A stretch of DNA of 64,000 nt from Hordeum vulgare subsp. vulgare (Eukaryota > Streptophyta > Magnoliopsida > Poales > Poaceae): contig NC_058523.1 of assembly GCF_904849725.1 (NCBI RefSeq), positions 109,556,189 through 109,620,188 of the forward strand. The letters run 5' to 3'. This document shows, piece after piece, positions 11,589 to 21,961 of this stretch. Every line of letters starts with the position of its first letter. The stretch's first letter is position 1. The notes beneath the pieces were generated by a model. The model was given only the letters and a program-made list of their open reading frames with translations. It ran no database searches and was not told where the DNA came from. Made by a program: the position numbers and the translations under genes.

Positions 11589-14111
11589 ATGGTGGGCGCT
11601 GGTCCAGAGCGCTCGACGGGTTCTTCCCAGCCGCCCCGCACGAGGGGTGGTACTTCCCTTCCACCCCTATCTCTCCGTAGAGCCTTGGCAGACAGTCTGT
11701 CGACACCACCCATGGGTTCTTCTTCGTCGGCGGCATTGCCCACTGGGAGAGGTGCTGGTAAGGTAGGGAAGAAGGGGAAGGGTACAGGGAGAGGTGGTGG
11801 CCGCGGAAGATCCAGGAGGACTGTTGAGCCGTTCTCGCCACCACCACCAGCTCATTCACCCGAGCATAGGACTACTATGGTCGACCCGTTTGCGAAGGAG
11901 GCTACGGGGACTCCGGTCCAGGAGCCTGGTGCTGACGGGCATTCGTCCCATGAGACTACGGTCCAGGATCAGCCTCGGTTTGAGGTGCATTCGACCCATG
12001 AGACTACGGTTCCGGAGGCTTCACCCGACGTGGAGAGGCCCGGATGGGATGCCTGACCGGATCGGACCGAGTTGCCGGATTGGACCGAGGGTCCGGGTGG
12101 CTCAAGGGGCGGGGATGGAGGGGATGATTTTACGGATAGTGAGGGCGATGTGCAGGTGTACGGGGCCACCGTGTACAAGCGTGGTAGTACACGTCTCCCG
12201 GTCGTGCCGGCTACCCGCGAGCAGAGGCCGGTGATTAAACCTGAAGGAGATAGGTAAGTACATTTACTCTTTTTTTAGCTTTTGCCTTCAAGTTTGTTCA
12301 AATATCTAATGCGTTGACCTTATCATACTAGAGGGGATGGGCACACCCTCGTGGAGTCCGCAAGTCAAACTCCGTCCTTGGTGTGCTTTGCCGGACAAAT
12401 TTCCCGGGGTTTGTCACGTTGCCTGGTGAGGGTCAGGTTCCTACGCTAGGATTTCCCTGGGAGCTCTACCAGGCTGCGCAGGCCCCGCCGGAGGAGATTA
12501 TAGATGGTGTCTTGTGCCACACGAGGGCCGAGATGGTGATCAAGAGCTTTTGGGTAAATTATCCTTTTATACAATCTAAAATTAACAATATATCTAATTA
12601 CTGTACTAATCGGTGTTTTCACGTTTGATTGTAGACCTTCTATAGGTGTGAGGATGGATATGAGGAGGAGGCGGCCAAGGTTCTCGAAGCCGAGTGTAGG
12701 CGGTTATTACAGAACTTATGCCACGAGGCTCGGCCGGAGGCTATTCGAGACTACTACGCCACGCGTGGTATTAAGAAGCAGAAGAAGGATTGCCGCGGAA
12801 AGTTTCTGAAGAAGGAGCAATACATGAAGGTAATTACCTATTCTTAAGTCCTTCTACGTAGTTTTCTTGATTTCATTCATAGGCGTAGTGCTCAAAATTC
12901 TTTCTAATAACTTACAGGTGCCCCCGAGATGGTGTGCGGATAAGATGGATTGTTGGGAGCCGTTGGTTGATGAGTGGTGCACAGGCAGCTGGCGAGCCGT
13001 CCACAAGAATGCGAAGGATCGGCGTAGCCAAATGGTTGGTGTGCCACACCATCAAGGCAGAGCCAACTTACTTCAGTTCAGACGAAACTGGGTATGTGAT
13101 TTGCTTCATGATTCATGCAATTCATTCTTCATGCTAATATTTTGTTCCTCTCTTTTAGGCGCATCACAATAAGACGGAGATGCCACACTTGTATGACCTT
13201 TATGGCATGGCCCATATTGCCTCGTACAAGAAGGCGAAGACATTCTTTGAGTCTGACCTGGATGATCCAAATAACTTCACCAACATATCATCCCACCACA
13301 AGCTCGTGACATATAGGGACACGGGGAAGGCTACGAAAGGGGATGAGTTAACCCTAGCCAGGAACCTTTGGATCCAGAGCTGGTGATGATATCTGGTGGC
13401 GGGAGGCCCCATGGCTCGATAGCCATTGGAGATGGGATAATACTTTGTCCACTCACTCTCCCGGAGATCAAGGCGCGCCAGTCGAGCAGCTGTCCTGAGA
13501 TAACGCGTCATCCACGGCCAGTCGATGTTGCCATCGAGATTAGTTGTACGGACTAAGAAAACTTTCATCCATTTCATTATGTGTGTCACCATAGATCATT
13601 ACTGCGGTAACGAGGAATGGTGTTTCAGGCTGCTCTTCAGAAAGAGAGAGCGGCAAACCAGGCTGCTCTTGAGAAAGAGGGATTGGCAAGCCAAGCTGCT
13701 CTTCAGGCTGCTCTTGAGAAAGAGAGATTGGCAAGCCAGGCTGCTCTTGATGAGAGGGACCAGAACACGACATGATTGATTGAGGAGGAGAGGGCCCGGA
13801 ATGAGGCGAGTCAACGGGCTCTGTACGAGCTTTTTGTGGTAAGTTTTTTTTCACATTAGCCAAATCATGTGTGTAATGTCTGTTTCATTACTAACTAATA
13901 CGACCCACTCTCCAGGGTCTGTGCGAGAAGCGCGGTCAAGTCCCTCCGCCGATGCCCGTCTTCTCTTCGATTGACACGGTGAGTTTCATTATAAACTAGT
14001 ATTAATAATTGAGTGTCATCATGCTAACTGAGACATTGCAAAATATATATTCTGCAGAATAACTCCCGAGCGGCATCGCATGACCCTTCTCCAGGTGTTT
14101 CTCCTCCTTGA
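11589..14111 (+). pseudogene. Second CACTA gene, Transposase_24 (Ptta/En/Spm) domain
   Basis: The best reading has introns at 12254-12333, 12554-12634, 12830-12917 and 13092-13158, all GT...AG and all frame-preserving, with further introns after about 13840 and 13980. The N-terminal exon is Gly/Arg/Pro-rich. It is followed by RKSNSVLGVLCRTNFPGFV, a Lys-rich EQYMK block, PPRWCADKMDCWEPLVDEWC, GVPHHQGRANLLQFRRNW and MPHLYDLYGMAHIASYKKA, which together match the Transposase_24 family. The tail (13620-13790) has repeats of the QAALEKERLAS type, probably a coiled coil. Lesions visible: one TGA at 12054-12056 and one frameshift near 13373. It is much better preserved than the TNP2 gene. By analogy with TNPA/TNP1 it may bind subterminal repeats; that is inference. 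Confidence 0.8.
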
Positions 14112-16741
14112 TGACCACTACGGTAAGTTTCTCTTCTCCTTTTCATATTTCCCCAACAATGACATAATTAGCCCATTTAGCTCATTTAGCTCCAAAATGC
14201 CATAATAACCTCAAAATGGCATAAGAACCTTGGTTAGCTCATTAATATTATATACTTAGCTTGTTTTCCTCTAAAATGGGATAATTAGCCCATTTAGCTC
14301 CAAAAAGACATAGTTAGCTAATTGAGCTCCAAGAAGAGGAGAAGAGGAGAAGAAATAGGAAAAATGAAAAGAAAGCAGAGGGAGAAGAAGAAGAAAAGAA
14401 GGAGAAGGAGGAGGAGGAGGAGAAGGAGGAGAAGGCCCTTGGCCTTCTCCTCCTTGTCCTCCTCCTCCTCCTTGTCCTCCTTCTTCTTGATTTCTTCTTC
14501 TTCTCTTCCCCCTCCTCTTTCTTCTCCTCTTTCATATTCTCCTTGCCTTAATTTCCCCAACAATGACCTAATTTGCCCATTTAGCTCCAAAAAGACATTA
14601 TAAGCTCAAAATGGCATAAGAACCTTGGTTAGCTCATTAATATATATACTTAGCTTGTTTTCCTCTAAAATGGGATAATTAGCCCATTTAGCTCCAAAAA
14701 GACATAGTTAGCTAATTTAGCTCCAAGAAGAGGAGAAGAGGAGAAATGAAAAGGAAGAACAAAAAGAAGAAGAGAAGGAGAAGAGAAGGAGAAGGAGAAG
14801 AAGGAGGAGGAGAAGAAGAAGGGAAGAAGGAGAAGGAGGAGGAGGAGCAGGAGGAGAAGGACAAGGACCTTCTAGTCCTTCTCCTCCTCCTCCTCCTTCT
14901 CCTCCTTCTTTATTTCTTCTTATTTTCCTCCTCCTCCTATTTCTTCTCCTCTTTCATATTCTCCTTGCCTTAATTTCCCCAACAATGACATAATTAGCCC
15001 ATTTAGCTCCAAAATGCCATAATAACCTCAAAATGGCATAAGAACCTTGGTTAGCTCATTAATATTATATACTTAGCTTGTTTTCCTCTAAAATGGGATA
15101 ATTAGCCCATTTAGCTCCAAAGAGACATAGTTAGCTAATTTAGCTCCAAGAAGAGGAGAAGAGGAGAAATGAAAAGGAAGAACAACAATAAGAAGAGAAA
15201 GAGAAGAGAAGGAGAAGGAGAAGAAGGAGGAGGAGAAGAAGAAGAGAAGAAGGAGAAGGAGGAGGAGGAGGAGAAGGAGGAGAAGGCCAAGGACCTTCTA
15301 GTCCTTCTCCTCCTTCTTTATTTCTTATTCTTCTCCTCCACCTCCTATTTCTTCTCCTCTTTCATATTCTCCTTTCCTTAATTTCCCCAACAATGACATA
15401 ATTAGCCCATTTAGCTCCAAAATGCCATAATAACCTCTAAATGGCATAAGAACCTTGGTTAGCTCATTAATATTATATACTTACCTTGTTTTCCTCTAAA
15501 ATGGGATAATTAGCCCATTTATCTCCAAAAAGATATAGTTAGCTAATTTATCTCCAAGAAGAGGAGAAGAAATAGGAAAAATGAAAAGAAAGAACAAGAA
15601 GAAGAAGAGAAGAAGGAGAAGGAGAAGGAGGAGGAGGAGGAGAAGGAGGAGAAGGCCAAGGACCTTCTAGTCCTTCTCCTCCTCTTGCCCCTTCTCCTCC
15701 TTCTTGATTTCTTATTCTTCTTCTCCTCCTCCTATTTCTTCTCCTCTTTCATATTCTCCTTGCCTTAATTTCCCCAACAATGACATAATTAGCTCATTTA
15801 GCTCCAAAAAGACATTATAAGCTCAAAATGGCATAAGAACCTTTGTTAGCTCATTAATATTATATAATTAGCTTGTTTTCCTCTATAATGACATAATTAG
15901 CCCATTTAGCTCCAAAAAGGAATAGTTAGCTAATTTAGCTCCAAGAAGAGGAGAAGAGGAGAAATGAAAAGGAAGAACAAAAATAAGAAGAGAAAGAGAA
16001 GAGAAGGAGAAGGATAAGAAGGAGGAGGAGAAGAAGAAGAGAAGAAGGAGAAGGAGGAGAAGGAGACCTCCTTATTCTTCTTCTTCTTCCCTCCTTCTTC
16101 TCCTCTTCTTCTTCAATTTAGCTTATTTTCCCCAACAAAGACATACTTAGCCAATTATCATCTAAAATGACATAATTAGCTTAGATAGGTAAAAACATCA
16201 TAAGAACCTTGGTTAGCTCAATAAAATGACTAATTAAGATCCTAAAAGACATAATAAGCTCAAAATGGCATAAGAATCTTGGTTAGCTCATTAATATTAT
16301 ATACTTACCTTGTTTTCCTCTAGAATGACATAATTAGCCCATTTAGCTGCAAAAAGACATAGTTAGCTAATTTAGCTCCAAGAAGAGGAGAAGAGGAGAA
16401 ATGAAAAGAAGGAAGAAGAAGAAGAAGAAGAAGAGAAGAATAAGAGAAGGAGAAGGAGAAGGAGAAGAAGAAGAAGGAGGAGGAGAAGAAGAGAAGAAGA
16501 AGGAGAAGGAGCCCCCTTTCTTCTCCTTCTTCTTCTCTCCTCCTTCTTCTCCTTCTTCTTCTCTTCTTATTTTTTCTTCTTCTCCTCCTCCTTCTCCTTC
16601 TCCTTCCCCTCCTCCTCCTCCTTCTTGTTTTTATTCTCCTTGTTCTCTTCTTGCTTCTTCTCTTTCTTCTTCAATTTAGCTTATTTGTCATATATATGTT
16701 GCTGTTGTTATTTTTCTGACTTTCTTATTCCCATTTTGTAG
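14112..16741 (+). other. Probable 2.6-kb 3' intron of the second CACTA gene
   Basis: A donor (cg|gtaagt) at 14123 lies just after the stop at 14109-14111, and an acceptor (ttttgtag) ends at 16741. Nearly all the interval is the tandem array at 14300-16680. Placing an intron after the stop codon is inference from the splice signals and the abrupt change back to unique sequence at 16742. Confidence 0.45.
14300..16680. repeat. Six tandem ~390-440-bp units, each a purine/pyrimidine hairpin
   Basis: The unit start ctccaagaagaggagaag recurs at about 14327, 14721, 15144, 15552, 15939 and 16376, giving spacings of 394, 423, 408, 387 and 437. Each unit is a purine arm (gaagaag, ggaggag), a short centre such as ccaaggaccttctagtcc, a complementary pyrimidine arm, and an AT-rich spacer with cataattagcccatttagc and ccttggttagctcattaat. 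Differences between units are mostly in arm length. The Lys/Arg/Glu- and Leu/Ser/Phe-rich open frames in both strands are products of this composition, not genes. Confidence 0.92.
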
Positions 16742-17059
16742 ATTGGATGTACTACATGCATGGAAGATGGCATTCATGGAGTGCTTTAGTTCTAGTTTTC
16801 ATTTGAGTTGATGGACAATGTGGAATTATATGTATATGTATATATGGATGAACAGTATATGTGGAACTATATGTATATGTGTTGTGACCTATATATGTGC
16901 TATGAATATGGATAAAAATTTGTGCTATGAATATGTGTTGTGACCTATATATGTGCTATGAATTATATGTGCTATGTATATGTATATGTGTTGTGACCTA
17001 TATATGTGCTATGTATATGTATATGTGCTGTGAAATAAACAAAAAAAACAAAACTGTGA
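16742..17059 (+). repeat. Probable 3' exon and short AT-rich tandem repeat
   Basis: Unique sequence from 16742 (attggatgtactacatgcat) to about 16830 probably forms the last, non-coding exon. From about 16860 to 17035 a repeat of the type gtgttgtgacctatatatg / gtgctatgaatatg recurs three to four times with variation, ending in an A-rich stretch. No coding signal is seen. Confidence 0.6.
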
Positions 17060-17656
17060 CAATATGGGCTCTTTGCCGTCTGCCAGCAGATGGAAAAGGC
17101 CTTTGCCATCATCTGACCGACGGCAAAGGTGCCACGTTGCGCCCAGCTGTGTAACCTGGGCAGCAACAGCTGGCCATATAGTATCTTTGCCGTCTGCTTC
17201 CAGGGGGTAGACCGCAAAGAAGAGGGCATAGAGGAGGGGGGAGGAGGGGTAGGCAGACGACAAAGAGTGGAGGGGGGGAGGAGGTGGAGGCAGACGACAA
17301 AGAAGAGGGGGGAGGCAGACGGCAAAGAGCGGGTGGGGGGGAGGCGGTGGAGGCAGACGACAAAGAAGAGGGGGAGGCAGACGGCAAAGCCTCCGTTAGC
17401 CCCTAACGGAGGCAACGCCTGCCGGCTGCCGTCTCGACATATTTGCTGACTGCTCTTATGAAAAGCTGACGGCAAAGCTCTTTGCCGTCCGCTTCGGTGA
17501 GGCAGACGACAAAGAAGCTACAATGCCATCATAGGCTGACGCAGATATTTTGCCGACAGTGGGATTCTTTGCCGTTTGTCTATTACTCTTTGCCGTCGGT
17601 GGTTTACTCTTTGCCGTTTGTGATGGCAGACGACAAAGAAGCTAATTCATGTAGTG
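17060..17656 (+). repeat. CACTA right subterminal repeats and TIR
   Basis: Motifs gacggcaaag, gacgacaaag and ctttgccgtc recur through the interval. Between about 17235 and 17390 a G-rich unit (ggaggcagacgacaaagaag) is tandemly repeated. The element ends with catgtagtg at 17656, whose reverse complement begins CACTACATG. This is the counterpart of the left block and supports a complete element. Confidence 0.88.
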
Positions 17657-18201
17657 ACGAAGAGAATCGTGAGATACTTGATACATACGCCAAACTTTGG
17701 CATATGGTATCCCAAGGAATATTCTTTTAATCTTGTTAGCTATTCCAACTCGGACTATGTCGGAGACAAGGTTGATAGAAAATCCACCTCGGGTACATGT
17801 GAATTTCTTGGGAGATCTCTTGTGTCTTGGTCATCCAAGAAACAACACTCTGTATCTTCATCTACTACCGAAGCGGAATACATTGCCGCCTGATCATGCT
17901 GGGCACAATTACTATGGATGACTCAAACTCTTAAGGATTATGGCATTCTTGTGAGACATGTTCCATTATTGTGTGACAATGAAAGTGTTATTAAAATTGC
18001 CTATAATCATGTGCAACATTCTCGAAATAAACATATACAAGAGCGACATCATTTCATTCATGATCATGTTGGTAAAGGAGATATAGATCTCAAGCATGTT
18101 TGTACCGACAAACAATTAGCTGATATAATTACCAAATCACTTGATGAGAAAGTATTTTGTCATTTGAGGAATGATTTGAACATCACTGATGCTCAAACTT
18201 G
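17657..18201 (+). pseudogene. pol: Copia RNase H, continuation of the 5176-5794 RT
   Basis: Directly after the CACTA end the frame reads KRIVRYLIHTPNFGIWYP, then SDYVGDKVDRKSTSGTC, SWSSKKQHSVSSSTTEAEY and the C-terminal LADIITKSL block, the standard Copia RNase H and connection order. There is a stop at about 17891 (TGA in place of a sense codon after AEYIAA), and the ORF ends at 18199-18201. It joins in frame to the RT at 5794 when the CACTA is removed. Confidence 0.9.
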
Positions 18202-18600
18202 AGCTAGACTCATTCGCATGCATGCAAGGGCATGAGCTTACTTGATTATTCCATGATGCTATTGATATGACACTATCTTATATCTTGGAAAACCTGTGCT
18301 CCCTTGTATTGCATATAACCTTTTGTAGGTACTTGGAAGGACCACACTCCCCAAGATTGCCATCAACTCACATCAAAAGCCAAGTATCAACAATCTCTTC
18401 TTCGGGGATGAAGGAAGAAGACAACAAAATCATATCCTTGACCACTAGTTGATGAATAAAGTCACTCATGTCAATTGGATATATACTATGTTCCTCCTTG
18501 CATGAATAACCAATGTAGGTGAAAAGTGAACCAAAACGAGAAGGATAGCTCCCAACTCAAGATGATCATCATCAACTTTGAGCATCCATGACAAGTTCAC
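18202..18600 (+). other. 3' untranslated remnant of the same Copia element
   Basis: About 400 bases follow the RNase H stop without any coding signal. No polypurine tract or LTR start is recognisable before the Athila-type insertion at 18601, so the 3' LTR of this Copia element must lie beyond that insertion. The last five bases, ttcac, are the expected left target-site flank. Confidence 0.6.
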
Positions 18601-20163
18601 TGATACGTCTCCAACGTATCTATAATTTTTGATTGTTCCATGTTGTTATATTATCATTCTTGGAAGTTTTATAATCATTTTATAGCAGCTTTATATCATT
18701 TTTGGGACTAACCTATTGACATAGTGCCCAGTGCCAGTTGCTCTTTTTGCTTGTTTTTTACTTTGCGAAAAATCAATACCAAACGAAGTCCAAATGTAGC
18801 AATACTTTTTGGAGATTTTTTCTGGGAAAGAAGACATAGATGGGCAAATAATTACCTGGGGGTGCTGTGAGGGGAGAACAACCCACCAAGGCGCGCCCAT
18901 GAGCCCAGGCTTACCCTAGTGGGTTGTGCCCACCTCGGTGGCCTCCCGCACCGCCTGTTCGCTCTATAAATACCAAGATAATCCAGAAACCCTAGGAGAG
19001 TCGACGAAAAATTGTTCTATCTGTCGCCAGTTCCAGAACCACGAGATCCAATCTAGAGCCCTTTTCAGCACTCCACCGAAGGGGAATACGATCACGGAGG
19101 GGTTCATCATCCTCATTGGTGCCTCTCGATGACGCATGAGTAGTTCACTTCAGACGTACGGGTCCGTAGGAAGTAGCTAGATGGCTTCTTCTCTCTTTGT
19201 TTCTCAATACAATGGTCTCTTGGAGATCTATTTGATGTAATGAATTTGTGCGGTGTGTTTGTTGGGATCCGATGAACTACAAGTTTATGATCAGATTTGC
19301 CTCATTTAATATCCATTCTTGATTATTATAGCCTCGTATTTCTTCTCCGATATTTGGGTTTTGTTTGGCCAACTTGATCTATTTATCTTGCAATGGGAAG
19401 AGGTGCTTTGTGATGGGTTTGATCTTGCGGTGTCCTTTCCGAGTGACAGAAGGGGAATCAAGGCACACATGTATCATTGCTATTAAGGATAAAAAGGTCT
19501 ATTCCTACATGAATAGATCTTGTCTACATCATGTCATCGTTATTATTGCATTATTATGTTTTTCGATGAACTTAATACACTAGATGCATGCTGGATAGCG
19601 GTTGATGTGTGGAGTAATAGTAGTAGTTGTAGACATTAGTTGGTCTACTAATATTCGACGTGATGCCTATATACATGATCATTGTCTTGGATATTGTCAT
19701 TATTATTCACTTTTCTATCAATTTCCCAACAGTAATTTGTTTACCCACCGTTTTCTATTTCTCGAGAGAAGCCACTAGTGAAATCTAGGCCTGAAGGTCT
19801 ATTTTCCCATCATATACTTTAACATCTATATTGCTACTTGCTTTTTTTTTCCTTTATTTGCAACTTTTATTTTCAGATTTTCCTTGATTTAATATCCATT
19901 CTTGATTATTATAACCTCATATTTGTTCTCCGATATTTGGGTTTTGTTTGGCCAACTTGATCTATTTATCTTGCAATGGGAAGAGGTGCTTTGTGATGGG
20001 TTTTATCTTGCGATGTCCTTTCCGAGTGACAGAAGGGACAACAAGGCACACATGTATCGTTGCTATTCAGGATAAAAATATGGGGTCTATTACTACATGA
20101 ATATATCTTGTCTACATCATGTCATCGTTCTTATTGCATTACTCCATTTTTCGATGAACATAA
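18601..20163 (+). repeat. Host Athila-type 5' LTR, first part
   Basis: It runs from TGATACGTCTCC to the point where the Angela-type element inserted. It shares long stretches with the solo LTR at 50633-52139 (for example gggactaac, cccagtgccagttg, ctagatggcttcttctctct), so the two are one family. It contains the 583-bp internal duplication described separately. The target-site copy CATAA is 20159-20163. Confidence 0.88.
19304..20163 (+). repeat. 583-bp imperfect tandem duplication within the LTR
   Basis: The segment starting tttaatatccattcttg at 19305 recurs at 19888, an offset of 583. The first unit ends near 19885. The second runs to the Angela insertion at 20163 and continues at 37468-37775. 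Both contain the block ending in ctagatgcatgctggatagcgg. The solo LTR of the same family at 50633 has this block once, so the duplication is private to this copy or its lineage. The units differ by many substitutions and small indels. Confidence 0.85.
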
Positions 20164-21943
20164 TGTTGGAAATATGCCCTATGGCAATAATAAAATGGTT
20201 ATTATCATATTTCCTTGTTCATGATAATCGTCTATTGTTCATGCTATAATTGTATTAACAGGAAACAATAATACATGTGTGGATAAATAGATCACAATGT
20301 GTCCCTAGCAAGCCTCTAGTTGGCTAGCTCGTTGATCAATAGATGATCATGGTTTCCTGATCATGGACATTGGATGTCATTGATAACGGGATCACATCAT
20401 TAGGAGAATGATGTGATGGACAAGACCCAATCCTAAGCATAGCACTAGATCGTGTTGTTCGTATGCTAAAGCTTTTCTAATGTCAAGTATCTTTTCCTTC
20501 GACCGTGAGATTGTGCAACTCCCAGATACCGTAGGAGTGTTTTGGGTGTATCAAACGTCACAACATAACTGGGTGACTATAAAGGTGCACTACGGGTATC
20601 TTCGAAAATATCTGTTGGGTTGGTACGAATCGAGATCGGGATTTGTCACTTCGTGTGACGGAGAGGTATCTCTGGGCCCACTCAGTAGAACATCATCATA
20701 ATGAGCTCAATGTGACTAAGGAGTTAGTCATGGGATGATGTGCTACGGAACTAGTAAAGAGACTTGCCGGCAACGAGATTGAATAAGGTATGTGGATACC
20801 GACGATCGAATCTCTGGCAAGTTCTATACCGGTAGACAAAGGGAATTGTATACGGGATTGATTGAATCCTTGACATCGTGGTTCATCCAACGAGATCATA
20901 GTGGAACATGCGGGAGCCACCATGGGTATCCAGAACCCGCTGATGGTTATTGGCTGGAGAGGTGTCTCGTTCATGTCTGCATGCCTCTCGAACCCGTAGG
21001 GTCTACACACTTAAGGTTTGATGACGCTAGGGTTATAGGGAAATAGTGTACGTGGTTACCGAAGGTTGTTCGAAGCCCCGGATGAGATGCTGGACGTCAA
21101 GAGGAGTTCTAGAATGGTCCAGAGGTAAAGATCTAGATATAGGATGAAAGGTTTTGGACATAAAAAATGTTTCGGGTTTCACCGGTAGCGTACCAGGACC
21201 ACCGGGACCATCAGAAAGGATTCCGGAGGGCCACCGGGAGGGGCCACAAGCCCCAAAAGGTGACATGGGCCAAAAGGTGGAAGGAAACCAACCCAGAGTG
21301 GGCTGGTGCGCCTCCCACTAGGGGCCCAAGGCACATGGGAGAGGGAAGGGGGGCAAACCCTAAGCCAGGTGGGCCTAAGGCCCACCAGGGGTGCGCCACA
21401 CCCCTCCTCCCCTCCTGGACGCCACCTCCTGGCACAGATGGGGGCTGCCACACCCCTTGGGGGTGGGAACCCTAAGGGTTGCGCCCCTCCCTCTTCCCCT
21501 ATATATAGTTGAGGTTTTGGGCTGTTTTGAGACAGACGAATCTCTCTCTTTCGGCGCAACCCTACCTCTCTCCTTCCTCGTCCTCCGCGGTGCTTGGCGA
21601 AGCCGTGCCGGAGTTCCACGTAGCTCCACCGCCACCACGCCGTCGTGCTGCCGGAGCTCTCCCTCAACCTCTACTCCCTCCTTGCTGGTTCAAGGTGTTG
21701 GAGACGTCACCTGGGCTGTACGTGTGTTGAACGTGGAGGTGCCGTGATTCGGCACATAGATCGGACCGACCGCGATCTGAATCGCTGCGAGTATGACTCC
21801 ATCGACCGTGTTCATAATAACGCTTGTGCTTAGCGATATTCAAAGGTATGAATATGCTCTACAACCTCTCTCGGTGCTGGTATCTCCATAGATAGGTCCT
21901 TGTATGGCATAGGAAAATTTTGAATTTACTACGTTACCCAACA
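20164..21943 (+). repeat. Outer Angela 5' LTR
   Basis: It starts tgttggaaatatgccctatg and ends cccaaca. A TATA-like element is near 21500 after a GC-rich stretch. Open frames at 21179-21747 on both strands follow the GC-rich region, are shared with the 3' LTR, and show no protein family. Confidence 0.95.
21499..21509 (+). promoter_or_regulatory. LTR promoter TATA box
   Basis: cccctatatatagttgagg lies about two thirds into the LTR, which is where BARE/Angela LTR promoters have their TATA box. The same motif is at 37019-37032 in the 3' LTR. Transcription would start about 30 bases downstream. Function in this copy is inferred. Confidence 0.65.
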
Positions 21944-21944
21944 G

Positions 21945-21961
21945 TGGCATCCGAGCCAAGG
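21945..21961 (+). other. Primer binding site, decayed Met-tRNA type
   Basis: tggcatccgagccaagg is one base after the LTR. It differs from the usual TGGTATCAGAGCC at two positions. Confidence 0.82.

Larger units (their letters stand above)
5795..17656 (+). mobile_element. CACTA (En/Spm) DNA transposon, 11.9 kb
   Basis: The left end reads CACTACTGGAATTC and the right end, reverse-complemented, CACTACATGAATTA. The 3-bp flanks are atg (5792-5794) and acg (17657-17659), one base different, and removing the element restores the host Copia RT-to-RNase H frame across the join. Many subterminal copies of tttgccgtc or gacggcaaaga lie at both ends. Inside are a TNP2-like transposase gene (7789-11334), a second gene with a Transposase_24 domain (11589-14111 plus a probable 3' exon at 16742) and two long introns made largely of inverted repeats. 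Both genes are on the same strand, as in other two-gene plant CACTA elements. The TNP2 gene has several lesions, so this copy is unlikely to be autonomous. Confidence 0.93.

Noticed and set aside
14314..16679. Lys/Arg/Glu-rich and Leu/Ser/Phe-rich open frames on both strands
   Set aside because: They follow exactly the purine/pyrimidine repeat units and their lengths change with the repeats. There is no domain, and the frames recur in every unit.
17235..17390. A CRISPR-like or satellite array from the regular gacgacaaag motif
   Set aside because: Spacing is irregular, the motif is the CACTA subterminal repeat, and this is a plant genome.
21179..21747. Several 70-160-codon open frames in the Angela LTR GC-rich part (also 36565-37341)
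   Set aside because: They occur in all frames and both strands in a GC-rich LTR stretch, are repeated in the other LTR and have no protein family. They are stop-poor by composition.
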